Assembly (NCBI GenBank): GCA_016858145.1 | Contig: JAEHOE010000173.1 | Span: forward strand, 157,623-221,622 | Length of the DNA: 64,000 nucleotides | Direction of reading: 5' to 3' | DNA from: Edaphochlamys debaryana | Lineage: Eukaryota > Chlorophyta > Chlorophyceae > Chlamydomonadales | Shown here: positions 11,099 through 21,000 of the stretch, in pieces | How positions within the stretch are numbered: position 1 is the first letter of the stretch | How the letters are laid out: each line of letters begins with the position of its first letter | The notes under the pieces: generated by a model | Database searches by the model: none | Told to the model about the DNA's origin: nothing | What the model saw: only the letters and a program-made list of their open reading frames with translations | Program-made: the position numbers and the translations under genes

Positions 11099-12571
11099 CG
11101 TGATGCGTTGCTCTTGTCCTGTAGAGGAAGGGGTGAGCGGTGAAGGTACGCGGCGCGTATCGGTGCGTTAGTGGTCTTCGCACTTGTCGCGGTGGGACCC
11201 CCGCTCTGACATGCGCTGGCTTGCCGCCGACCCGTAATTCTTCATCCTGAGCATCCAACAGGGCTCACCGTGGACGGCGTAGTCGGTTTCGCGGTGTTTG
11301 GGGGCGCGAAGTGGTCGAATCGGAAGCGGAAGTCGTGGGGAGAAGCTCCTCTGATTGAGGAGCGTGACAGCGAGGGGTGGCGCAAGGGCGCCAGGGAGAG
11401 CGGGTATATAGCTCCTTGCGCATTTCGTTTTGCTTTTAAGCTTTTGGGTCACACTTGCCCTTTCGATTGCGGTACAGCGGGCCCGCCCCGGTGTCTCAGC
11501 TTCCTCCGTTTTAACGCTTCCTCGGCCTCTAGGCGATGTTGTGAGTGTTGTTGCTTAGAGTGCCGTGGGGGGGAAGGCGTAGGTATGGTGGCGTGCTTGG
11601 GCGCGCCGGCTGTGGGCTGCCGCGGGTCTCCGCCTCCTGGCCCGTGCCTTGTTTTCATTGGACAGACCCTTCACTTCCAGTGGGACTGCTTGCTCGATTA
11701 ACGTTGCCACACTTTCCGTCTTCCGTTCTCCGCTTTCCATCATTGTGCCTTAACTCGCCTGGTGTTGGGCGCCATGTTGCGTTTTAGCACTTCTGGTGTG
11801 CGGCATTTTCCCGTGTTGCCGTTGGTTGGGTTGTCCGCCTCCTCGTCTCCTCTTGCTTTCTCCGCTGTGATCCTGTTCCATACGTTGATTTGCTATGTCT
11901 GGGCCGCAGCATGGGGGGTTGTCTGGTGTCCCGTCCGCCGGTTTGATGACGGACGGGTGGTTTGTTTCGGGCGCTGTGTCGCCCTGGTTTACTTGTCATA
12001 TAGCGTCTGCCTCTTATTCATAGTGAACTCTTTTTGCTAGGTAGCGGCGTCTCGGCACACCCGTTGTGCTCCAGATATTTGGCGGCTGGTACTTATTTAG
12101 CTTGAGGTCGCCTGTAACCAGGCTCCAGACCCCGCTGTTGTTGTTATAGTGTTAGTGGGGAGCTCCTGTGGCTGCTTCGGTGCCTTGGGGCTTCCTTTCT
12201 TCTCGGAGCTCTCGCGGTCCTCGCCCTGGGTCATGCTGCTGGTGGCCTAAGCTCTGGCCACGGTTGCATGACTTCCGGAGTCGTAGCTCTTGTTGGTAAG
12301 GCTGGGAGGACGGCGCTTGCTTTTCCGGCATCGGGCCTGTTGCCTCCGGTTTATCCTTGTTTCCTTCCTTGCTTGCTTGCTTCGGGCGTAATTTTGTTCC
12401 GCGGCACTTCCTGCCCTCTTTTCCTGTTGCCGCGGACGTCTCGGAGCTCAAATGTTTTCTTCCTTCCCCTTTTGTCTGTAGGCGAACTCTTTTGTTTGTC
12501 GTTCCTAGCTCATCGGTTCTCTCCGAGCGGCTTTCGTAGCTCTCGGGCTTGCTTTCCTGACCGAAGGTAGG
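11099..12571. other. non-coding gap between integrase and the 3' ORF
   Basis: About 1.5 kb with no convincing frame on either strand. A TATATA box readable on the minus strand at about 11402-11410 lies some 300 bp upstream of the 3' ORF and could give it a separate transcript. Otherwise nothing is recognised. Confidence 0.45.
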
Positions 12572-15112
12572 TTATGCATCGGCCATGTCCTCGCACTCGC
12601 TGCCTTCAGGGAGTTTGCGGGGTTTGGTGACGTTCTTCATCACGCTTTCGTGTAATGTGGCTGGGGTTCCGGCGGGCGGAAGGTGGTTGGAAGCCGGTGG
12701 CGGGGACCTTGTCGCCACTGCGGTCGGTTCCCGGTCTGGCTGGGCGCTTGCTTGAGCGGTCTCCTGTCCTCCCTTGCCTGTTCCTCCAGGCCCGTGCCTT
12801 GGTGACTTCTTGGTGGTGTTGAGCGGTTCCGGTCTATTTGGCCGTGGTCGCTTAATCCCGTGAGTGGGGTTAACCAGTAGGCGGTGAAGGGCCACGGCGA
12901 ATCTTTTACCATCAGCTCCCTCAACCACGGCATAGTTGCCCCTTGGCGTGTAGAAACAGTACTTGTACGGGCCTTCCACCTTCCGTTGCATCTTGCGGTT
13001 TTTCTCCTTCTTCATGTAGCAGAACTCCCCAGGGCGCAGTGGGGGGCATCCTGGCAGTTCTTCATCCTTGACCGCCCATGTCCCATCTTCCTCCATTGCC
13101 TCAGGTCCATCCTGCGTGTGCGGCCTCTGGGGCTTCACCGCTGAGGGCGCCGTCGTTTCCTGGTTCCCAGTCGCCGGTGAGGACGCGTTGGGGATTGCCT
13201 GGGTGGTTGTGGTAGCCTCAGGGTGGCTTGGTGAGGTGGTTGTTGGCTTGTCGTGCTCGGGGGAGTGGCTTTTTGCCTGGGTTGTAGCGGCGGGGGCGTG
13301 TCTCTGCGGTGTTTCCTCCTCCTTGTCCTTGACTTCACTTGGTGCTGGGGCGCGCTTGCCTCCCGCCTTGCGCTGCCTCCCAGTTGTTCGGTGCTGTCGT
13401 TTGTCGTACGCAACCACCTGTCGGGCCTTGGCCTTGTCATTGTTGACAAATATCTTAGCCGCCGTTGTGTCCATCTGTTCCTTTCTCTCCTGCAGTTCCT
13501 GGTAGTGCTCGGCTTGCCACTCTATGGGCACCTCGTCGGGGTTGATGTCCGGGGCTTCGGCAGGAGGCTCGGGTAGGTCTCCTCGTAACCGAAGCTCTCG
13601 TCCAAACATGGCCAGCGCGGGTGACACACGCGTAGACGAATGTAGAGATGCACGGTAGGCCCACAGGGCTCGTTGGCACACTTCGTCCCACCGGTTCTCC
13701 GCTGCGGCTAGCGACCGCAGTTGGCTTACTACCTGCCCGCCCATGGCCTCGCAGAGACCGTGACCGGTGGGGGCGTAAGGTGCTGTGCGGCGGTGGACGA
13801 CGTGGTACATGCGGAGGCCGGAGCTGAAAGCGCCAGCGAATTCTGTTCCCCGATCGGTGACCAGCTCAGTGGGTACGCCATACCTTGCGAACCAGGTGTC
13901 ATGGAGCGCGCGGAACACGGTGGTGGCTTGCTTGTTGGGAATGGGGATGGCCTCTGGCCATTTGGTGAAGGAGTCGATGATTACCAACAAGAACACGTTG
14001 CCGCTGGGGGTGCGTTGGAACTTGCCTTGCAAATCGGCGTGCAGGCGGTAGTTGAAGGGGGAGTTGGGTAGTGGTCGTAGGACGGTTCTGCGCAGCAGGA
14101 TTTGGCGCTGAGACAAGCAGGCTTCGCATGATGCCACCACTTCTCGGCATATGGGGCGCATGCGTTCGAACCAGTAGTGTGATGCCACTAAGCTCACCGT
14201 CTTGTCCACTCCTAGGTGGCCTAGCGCGTGCATATCTTGCGCTATCTTGACGCATTGCTCTGGAGGTGGTACCACGCGGGGTCCGTTGCTGCTGTGGCGC
14301 ATGAGTTGTCCTTTGTCGTGATCAAAGGTGTAGCGCTTGGCCCTTTTTCGTACCCGTTGTACCTCTCTTGACAGTTTCAAGGGGTCGCGCTCGTCGAGTA
14401 GGCCGTACAACAGCTTGAGTTTGTCTGTTTTGATGTATTCCAGTACTGGCTCGTCCAGCCATACGCTGTTGGTGCGGCGTTGGCGGGGGCCGGTGCTTGG
14501 TTGGGCCCCAGGTATGGGTTCTGCGGCAGGCAGGTCTTCATCCGAGCTTTCGGGCCCCTGGGGGCCGAACAACTCGGGTTTGGCTTCGGGGGTTGCGACC
14601 GTGCCTGATTCGTGCATCCTTCGTGCTAGTGCTTGTCGTTGCTCGGGGTTTGGCACGATGCGCGCGTTCCCGCTTGGTTCTGTGGGAAGGCGGTACAGCT
14701 TGTTGTCCTGAAAGGCGTATAGGGCGCTGCGTGCCTTGACGCGTTGCACCTCCTCTGTTATAGCTAGCGCATCTGAAGAGCTGAGGGTGGCCGGGTCAAT
14801 GACCAGGCGCTCCGTCTTCAGGTAATTTATGAGGGTCGTGTCTTCCCACACAGGGCGCTGCCGCCGTCCGTTGATCATATCATCTCGCTCGTCTAGCTCC
14901 TCTGCTCCGTCTGATGAGAATTGTCGTAGCTCAGAGGAGTCTAGCTCAGGGCTAGGTGATGCGGTATCGTTGGGGATTGCTTGAGCTGCCGACTTGCGTG
15001 GTGTTGGCCCCTTGTCTTCGTCTGACACCAGGTCTATTGGCGAGAGGGCGCGTGCTGATACAGCTCGTCCCACAACGTCCCTGTAAGGTCCCGGCCAGTC
15101 GCCGGCGTGCAT
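12572..15112 (-). CDS. integrase of element 2, with duplicated N-terminal module
   Basis: This is an 846-residue open frame. The HHCC zinc-binding module is at H295, H299, C329 and C332. The DDE catalytic core has D360 (LHAD), D420 (VTDRGTEF) and E455 (GLCEAMG), with 34 residues between the last two. Near the C-terminus a GPY-type segment (VEGPYKYCFY) and an ALHRLL motif fit a gypsy integrase tail. The stretch before the zinc module is present twice: residues about 86-170 and 213-298 share VW-x-(D/E), Y-(I/L)-KT-(E/D), EVQRV and a V-P-x-PEQ motif, but only the second copy runs into HHCC. The ORF start also supplies the last Cys/His of the PHD finger from the preceding frame (CPMHAGDW), so it is a continuation of pol, not an independent start. 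Confidence 0.85.
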   Translation of the reverse strand: MHAGDWPGPYRDVVGRAVSARALSPIDLVSDEDKGPTPRKSAAQAIPNDTASPSPELDSSELRQFSSDGAEELDERDDMINGRRQRPVWEDTTLINYLKTERLVIDPATLSSSDALAITEEVQRVKARSALYAFQDNKLYRLPTEPSGNARIVPNPEQRQALARRMHESGTVATPEAKPELFGPQGPESSDEDLPAAEPIPGAQPSTGPRQRRTNSVWLDEPVLEYIKTDKLKLLYGLLDERDPLKLSREVQRVRKRAKRYTFDHDKGQLMRHSSNGPRVVPPPEQCVKIAQDMHALGHLGVDKTVSLVASHYWFERMRPICREVVASCEACLSQRQILLRRTVLRPLPNSPFNYRLHADLQGKFQRTPSGNVFLLVIIDSFTKWPEAIPIPNKQATTVFRALHDTWFARYGVPTELVTDRGTEFAGAFSSGLRMYHVVHRRTAPYAPTGHGLCEAMGGQVVSQLRSLAAAENRWDEVCQRALWAYRASLHSSTRVSPALAMFGRELRLRGDLPEPPAEAPDINPDEVPIEWQAEHYQELQERKEQMDTTAAKIFVNNDKAKARQVVAYDKRQHRTTGRQRKAGGKRAPAPSEVKDKEEETPQRHAPAATTQAKSHSPEHDKPTTTSPSHPEATTTTQAIPNASSPATGNQETTAPSAVKPQRPHTQDGPEAMEEDGTWAVKDEELPGCPPLRPGEFCYMKKEKNRKMQRKVEGPYKYCFYTPRGNYAVVEGADGKRFAVALHRLLVNPTHGIKRPRPNRPEPLNTTKKSPRHGPGGTGKGGQETAQASAQPDREPTAVATRSPPPASNHLPPAGTPATLHESVMKNVTKPRKLPEGSECEDMADA

Positions 15113-16217
15113 GGGGCAGATCCAGTTGCCTGCAGGGATAAGTTGGAGAGGGGGGGCGAAGGCATGTGGTGTGCCAACCCTTGTTGCAGCCGGGGTAGTC
15201 GCAGATCAGCATGTTGCGGCTGGGCATGGGCTTGGCACAGACGGCGCAGGCTACCCTTGGGTCTGGGTCGTCATCCTCGATTACCTTTCTTGCGCGCTCT
15301 ACTTCCTCAAAGTCGGCTAGCAAGGAGTTAAAGCGGCGCAGGTGTCCTGACGTGCGGACGGGCTGTTCAGCCCGTGGCGGGTCGGGATCGTCGTGCGTTG
15401 GCTTGTCCAAATCCTCGCTTTCCTCAGCTTCCTCTTCTGTCTCCATTGTGGTCGGGGATGCCGTTTCATCACTGTCAGGTTCCAGAGACATGGGCGCCGG
15501 CAGGCTTTCGTGACGGGGCTGGGATCCTGAGGGTCCGGCTCCGTCCGTGTTGCCCGGTGCCGTGGAGCCGGGCGGCTCGTTCTCCTGGCTTGCTCGAGGT
15601 TGAGCGTCGGGGGATGTTGGAGCCGCCTCCATTGCGAATCTTACACGTCGCCCGCTTGGGGAGATAATGCCGGTGGCGCTGGGCCCTCCCACCATGTACA
15701 CCTCATGGCAGCCACTTGGTCCGTGTACTGGGGGCGCAGCGGGAGTGTCATGGGTAGTTGCAAACCAAGCGGTTCCTCCTTGTGCCGTGCGTTCCAGGTA
15801 CGGTTCCCATATAAACCCGCGCTCTGGATATGTAGGGGGCGGCTCCGGCTCGTTGCCTGGACCGTCGCTAGATGTGCTGGCCACGTACACCTCCACGTCA
15901 TTGGTAGGCCATAGCGCGGCTGCTACCCGCGTGAGGGCGAATGGGGAGCAGTCCACGTCGGCCATCCACACATCATCATCTGAGTCCGACCCTGGCTGGG
16001 GGTTGCCTGGGGTAATGGGTTTGGCTGGTGGGGCAGCATTATGGTCGCTCATCATATCAGACAGTCTACTGAGCCCATCCGCGTTCGTGTGTTTCGTGTG
16101 TTTGGTGAGTACTCCACCGTGAACCTGAACTGGCTCATCTTGATGGCCATGCGGGTGAGCCTGGACGACAGGGCTTCTTGTCCTGAAGCCCCGGCTCCCA
16201 TTACGTAGCGTAGGCAT
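14952..16217 (-). CDS. pol segment of element 2: end of RNase H, acidic linker and PHD finger
   Basis: The frame picks up at the HTNADGLSRL motif that ends gypsy RNase H (about 16100), after a -1-type frame change within a repeated ACACGAA tract. A 280-residue acidic, Pro/Ser-rich linker follows. Then comes a PHD-type zinc finger near 15160-15260: CAVC, a CDYPGC pair and GWHTTC in C-x2-C...C-x4-C...H-x2-C spacing. The final pair of ligands lies in the next frame (see the integrase entry), so a further frame change occurs near 15150. PHD fingers read the histone H3 tail, and the place between RNase H and integrase suggests a role in target choice. That role is inferred. Confidence 0.7.
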   Translation of the reverse strand: MPTLRNGSRGFRTRSPVVQAHPHGHQDEPVQVHGGVLTKHTKHTNADGLSRLSDMMSDHNAAPPAKPITPGNPQPGSDSDDDVWMADVDCSPFALTRVAAALWPTNDVEVYVASTSSDGPGNEPEPPPTYPERGFIWEPYLERTAQGGTAWFATTHDTPAAPPVHGPSGCHEVYMVGGPSATGIISPSGRRVRFAMEAAPTSPDAQPRASQENEPPGSTAPGNTDGAGPSGSQPRHESLPAPMSLEPDSDETASPTTMETEEEAEESEDLDKPTHDDPDPPRAEQPVRTSGHLRRFNSLLADFEEVERARKVIEDDDPDPRVACAVCAKPMPSRNMLICDYPGCNKGWHTTCLRPPSPTYPCRQLDLPHARRRLAGTLQGRCGTSCISTRPLANRPGVRRRQGANTTQVGSSSNPQRYRIT

Positions 16218-17002
16218 AGACTATCGCTTACCAGCACAAAGGTGTCGGGTGCGTTGAGTAGGTAGGCGCGGAAATGTCGCATGCCCCAGCACGCCGCCAG
16301 GACCTCACCCTCACATGATGCCATTTTGGCTTCGGTGGGGGAGCATCGCCTTGAAGCGTACTGGATCACGTATAGCTTGCCGTTCTTGGGATCCTTCTGT
16401 TGAAGAATGGCGGACATGGCCTCCGCAGAGTAGTCTGTGGCCAGGTAGAAAGGCATGCCTTCCTTGAAGGAGGGGCTGCGCAGGATAGGCCAGCTCGTGA
16501 GCGCGGCCTTCAGGGTCTCGTAACCCTGTTGTTGCTCGGGTCCCCACTCCCATGGCGCGTCCTTGCGGAGCAGCCGTATCATGGGGGCGGCAATTGATGA
16601 AAACCCCTTGATCCAGGACCTGTAGAAGGAGCAGAGGCCCAGGAAGCTTTGCACGTGCCGCCTTGTACGAGGTGCAGGAAAGGCGGTTATAGTTGCAACG
16701 TGCTTAGGGTCAAGGGTGACGGTGCCGTTGGAGAAGTCAATAGAAAACCCCAGCCATCGTAGGTACGTGTAGCCGTACTTGCCTTTGGACGCGGACATGC
16801 GCATTCCGCAGAGGCGGAACAGTTCAATGACCCGCTCCAGGGCTTGCAGATGGCCGTCGAAATCCTTCTGTACTGACAGCACGTCGTCAACCCAGTAGCT
16901 CACCGTGCGTGATGTCGTACTGTTGTACGGCGGGGCTCCTGATGCCACAAGCCTCTCGTTAACCTCCTGCTCCGTCGAGTGCCCTTCGGCGCCCTCAGCC
17001 AT
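16052..17002 (-). CDS. pol segment of element 2: RT catalytic half and RNase H
   Basis: The 316-residue frame begins right after an in-frame TGA. It contains the RT catalytic motif as YWVDD at residues 36-40 (usual form YxDD), the thumb and connection, and RNase H with YLATDYSAEAM and a QYASR motif. The upstream frame (17605-17003) holds the other RT motifs in the same phase, so a single stop codon splits one RT. Either the copy is inactivated, or the stop is read through, or it is an assembly error. It ends by frameshift near 16100. Confidence 0.8.
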   Translation of the reverse strand: MAEGAEGHSTEQEVNERLVASGAPPYNSTTSRTVSYWVDDVLSVQKDFDGHLQALERVIELFRLCGMRMSASKGKYGYTYLRWLGFSIDFSNGTVTLDPKHVATITAFPAPRTRRHVQSFLGLCSFYRSWIKGFSSIAAPMIRLLRKDAPWEWGPEQQQGYETLKAALTSWPILRSPSFKEGMPFYLATDYSAEAMSAILQQKDPKNGKLYVIQYASRRCSPTEAKMASCEGEVLAACWGMRHFRAYLLNAPDTFVLVSDSLCLRYVMGAGASGQEALSSRLTRMAIKMSQFRFTVEYSPNTRNTRTRMGSVDCLI

Positions 17003-17605
17003 TCATGCTACCCCGTTGATTAAGAGGGGGGCGAGGGCTTTGACGAGGAGGCTTATGAAGCAAGCGGGGGCGGTGCTTAGACCCATGGGCATGCGCTTGA
17101 AACGCCAACAGCCGCTGGTAGTGTGGAATGCTGTCCGGTCCCAGCTTTCGGGGTCATCTATCGGGATGGCGAAAAAGCCGTGACGCACGTCCAGACTTGC
17201 TACCAGACGGCTTTCGCCTGGCGGCGGTAGCACTTGGTCTATCACCTCCCGTAGCACTCCCACGGGGAACCTCATGGGCTTCAACACTTGGTTCAGGGCT
17301 CTCAGGTCCGCCACAAGTCGAGGGGGTTTGCCTGGGGCTCGTACACAAAACACAGGGCTGCTCCAGGGAGATTCGGCCGGTTCTATGATGTCGGCCTTGA
17401 GCAGCTCCCCTATAGCTTCGTTCAACGTTGCCTTGTCTGCGTAGGACAGCCGGTGAGGAGGGCGGAAGATAGGCTTGGCATCGCCTGTATCAATGGTGAG
17501 CGACTGCCATGTGGTTTTTCCCAGCTCCAGGGAGTTACGGGCGAACATGTCGAAATGCTTGTACAGCACCGCATATATCCGCTCCCACTCTGCGGAGGGT
17601 AATTC
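17003..17605 (-). CDS. pol segment of element 2: RT N-terminal half (interrupted by KDZ insertion)
   Basis: This contains the RT palm up to the catalytic motif: a P-x-R-x-S/Y entry motif (PPHRLSYADK), the LVADLRALN block, the first catalytic Asp in ASLDVRHGF, and RMPMGLSTAP. At 17605 it is cut by the KDZ element. The sequence left of the insertion continues in phase from the frame ending at 28064. It ends at a TGA (17003-17005) that overlaps the next ATG. Confidence 0.85.
   Translation of the reverse strand, partial: ELPSAEWERIYAVLYKHFDMFARNSLELGKTTWQSLTIDTGDAKPIFRPPHRLSYADKATLNEAIGELLKADIIEPAESPWSSPVFCVRAPGKPPRLVADLRALNQVLKPMRFPVGVLREVIDQVLPPPGESRLVASLDVRHGFFAIPIDDPESWDRTAFHTTSGCWRFKRMPMGLSTAPACFISLLVKALAPLLINGVA
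17598..17605. repeat. target-site duplication of KDZ element, left copy
   Basis: GGTAATTC lies directly before the left inverted repeat and is identical to the copy after the right inverted repeat. Eight base pairs is the length known for KDZ/Zisupton elements. Confidence 0.92.
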
Positions 17606-18001
17606 GAGCTATGGACTGCTCCCCACATGTGCGGGAAAAGGGGGTTGGGGAGGGGAAAAAACCCCGGATTCCACGGTGCGTGGGGGGGATTAGCCCCTCG
17701 GCATATATAATTACCAGAGCCCGCATTTTTGACAGCGCACAGATCGCTTCCAGCTCAGCTGCTATAGCATAAGGAAGCTAGGGGTGAGCCTCCGGGCTGG
17801 TGCGCGCGGCCGCCCCCGCAAGTTGGCCCCGCGACCATCGCAACGCTCTCCAACCCTATGCCGCACCGGCCACGCGTACCCTTGAGACCCGCCCCACCGT
17901 TGCCCATACTCACATAGACATTAAATCAGCACATACGGAGGACAGAAAGAGCTGCCGGTGGTCTCCATGGGAGCGATGCTAAGTTCATGCACTGCTGCTA
18001 G
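17606..18001 (+). repeat. left terminal inverted repeat of KDZ element
   Basis: The 396-bp arm starts GAGCTATGGACTGC and matches the inverse of 27668-28063 with about three mismatches. It includes a G-rich outer part and an internal TATA box. Confidence 0.93.
17701..17709 (+). promoter_or_regulatory. TATA box in left TIR, candidate transposase promoter
   Basis: GCATATATAA lies about 325 bp before the transposase ATG. Because it is inside the TIR, the same box faces inward from the other end. Confidence 0.45.
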
Positions 18002-18029
18002 TCGGGTCTAGTTCACCTACCTCACCTAA

Positions 18030-21000
18030 ATGGGCAAGGCGCGTGCCCATAAGAGTGCTCAGCAAAGGAAGAAGAGGGAGCGCGATAAGAAGAAGGGCAG
18101 ACTTACAAAGCCTGGCCTGGCTCAGGGCCTGGCTAGTCACAAGCTCGCCGGACATGTGAGGGCAGCAGCTCGAGCGCACGATAAACGGCACAAGCAGAAG
18201 CCTCTGGGCGGGACTGGCTTGCCCGCTTGTGACGATGACTACGGGACTGGGTGGCGCTATGACGAGGATGACAACGATGACGACGACTGGTGCTCGGCAG
18301 CCAGTGATCTGGAGGGCCTGGCGGCCCAACTCAGCGACGACGAGGAGGAGGACATGAGCGACCATGGCCTGCCTTACGACCCGGCTCTCGCCGGTGCCTA
18401 CCTCCACTTCTACTATGCCGCACACGTAGCTAGAGCTGCTCTACTGGCCGAGCAGCGGGCTGACATGTGTCGCACGGTCCAAGCGGCGGCCGAACATGTT
18501 GAGTGCCCAACGTGCCACCGGCACGGGAGCCCTGCTGCCGCCCTCAGCCGCGAAGTCATCATCATCACCTGGGACCAGCCCGTAGAGGTCAAGGTACCTC
18601 GGCGTTGGTGCAGCGAATGCAGGCAGTACTTCTCCGTGCCGCCGTGCGCTGTCGACTGCCTCCCGGACACTGCGCTGGGCCTGACCCTGCCAAGCAGCAA
18701 GGACTTGTACGTTGCTCTGTGGTGGCATCAGACGCTGCCCCAGCAGTTTGACGTGCTGGAGCGCTTTACGCGGCACATAAGCGCAGACCGCTTCTGTGCT
18801 GGCCTGCTCTCAAACTGGGAGCAGAACAGCGCTTCACTCCCGGCACGCCTGCCCGCCACGACTTTACGGAGGAGGCTGCGACCCGTCCTCTTAGCGTACC
18901 ACTACCTCCAGGGGCTGTGCGCTGACTTCCCCGAGCGTATCAGTGGGTGGCCCTCTGGTTCCCTGAACTCGTGTCCGTGCTGCGGCTGCTCAGCCACAGT
19001 ACAGCCACGGGCGGCCGGCTCTGGCTCTGGCCTGACGGGCCGGCCGACGGAGCCAGCGGACGCGGGGGCGCTGGGCCGTGGGGAAGGCGGGGCAGCCCCA
19101 GCCGCACAGCCTGTGGCGGCGGCCGCTTCGGGCTGTGGCTCTGGCCTGACGGGCCGGCCGACCAAGCCAGCGGAGGCGGGGGCGCTGGGCCGTGGGGAAG
19201 GCGGGGCAGCCCCAGCCGCACAGCCTGTGGCGGCGGCCGCTTCGGGCTGTGGCTCTGGCCTGACGGGCCGGCCGACCAAGCCAGCGGAGGCGGGGGCGCT
19301 GGGCCGTGGGGAAGGCGGAGCAGCCGCAGCCGCACAGCCTGTGGCGGCGGCCGCTTCGGGCTGTGGCTCTGGCCTGACGGGCCGGCCGACCAAGCCAGCG
19401 GAGGCGGGGGCGCTGGGCCGTGGGGAAGGCGGGGCAGCCGCAGCCGCACAGCCTGTGGCGGCGGCCGCTTCGGGCTGTGGCTCTGGCCTGACGGGCCGGC
19501 CGACCAAGCCAGCGGAGGCGGGGGCGCTGGGCCGTGGGGAAGGCGGGGCAGCCGCAGCCGCACAGCCTGTGGCGGCGGCCGCTTCGGGCTGTGGCTCTGG
19601 CCTGACGGGCCGGCCGACCAAGCCAGCGGAGGCGGGGGCGCTGGGCCGTGGGGAAGGCGGGGCAGCCGCAGCCGCACAGCCTGTGGCGGCGGCCGCTTCG
19701 GGCTCTGGCTCTGGCCTGACGGGCTGGCCGACCGAGCCAGCGGAGGCGGGGGCGCTGGGCCGTGGAGAAGCTGAACCGGCGGCCGGAGCAGGGCGAGCAA
19801 TGGCTGCGCCGGGGGTGCACATCGGGCTTACCAGCGGGCCTGATAGCGCAGCGGCGAGCTTGGGCGGAATCGACGGCTTCCGCAGCGCTCTTGCAGCTAC
19901 AGCCGGGACGTCATCGGAATGGGGCATTCCTCTCCGTGGGGGAGTCGAGTCCTGTGGCCTGGGCCCTGGGGTGATTCATTCGATCCACTTTGACGGAAAC
20001 TTCAAGCTGGACGGAATCTTCTGGCGCCGCCGCCAGCACCTCCCCTCTTACACACAGCAGTACCCACAGCTGCCGCGACGACGGGTGCTGCTCAGCAACC
20101 AAAGCGTACTCAGCACGCTTGGTGATGGTGCCGCCTCGCGAGACGTGGGGCCAAACCATTGCTCCAACTTCGCGGCCGACAAGGTGGTGGCCGAGTCGTC
20201 AAGCAGGGTGCGTCTGACGAGCCCTCAAGTAGCGCAAGCAGTGTGTCGTGTGTAGTGTGCCGTGCAATCATTTGCGCCTGGGTCTTCCTCCAACATGCTC
20301 ACTTATGCCCCTTATGTGCGCAGAAGCTCGTCACGGGCATGGGCTTTGCGCTCTGCCGTCACGGCGTGCTGTACCGGATGATGAACTTTTTCACCGGCAA
20401 GCGGCACGCGTACGCAACCGTGGCGCTGGACTCCTTCCTGCAGCGGCAGACGGGAGTCCGGTTTTGGTGGTACGACATATCGTGCCGGTACAGCAAGTCC
20501 TTCGGCACATGGCTCGCCGAGCAACCCCCTCACGTGCAGGAGGTGGCCGGAAACGTGCGCTTCCTCATCCCGCCCTGGCATGTTTACGCCCACAAGTGAG
20601 TAAGAGAGTTGCGGCCGGAACGCACTTGGACCTGTGCCTGAACCTCGTTTCCAACCCCTTTGTAGCTACGCGTGTCAACAGGCCTTCGGGCACGTCAATG
20701 CCCCTGGTGCTGGCCGCGGCACGGGCGAGCCTGCAGAGATTGCGAACGCACAGCTTGGGCTGTACGGCAACGTCTGGCGCTACATGGCGCCCGTGAGTAA
20801 GGACTCCCATGCGGACCGCCAGGGCAGCCTCTACTCAGCCAACGTGGTGAACCACATGGCTGCGCACGTGTCGTACATGCTGCAGCGTGCAGACGCAGAC
20901 CTGGAGGCGATCAGCATGCGCATCTCCTCTCTGGAGGAACGCCTTGCCGAAGCCCGCGGGATACCCCAGGACCAGGCAAGATGGGCTGCTGTGCTCCTAG

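Noticed and set aside
18902..19927. Minus-strand open frames of up to 341 codons over the KDZ transposase exon
   Set aside because: They are shadows of the 114-bp coding tandem repeat. The plus-strand frame carries the CxC and catalytic motifs.
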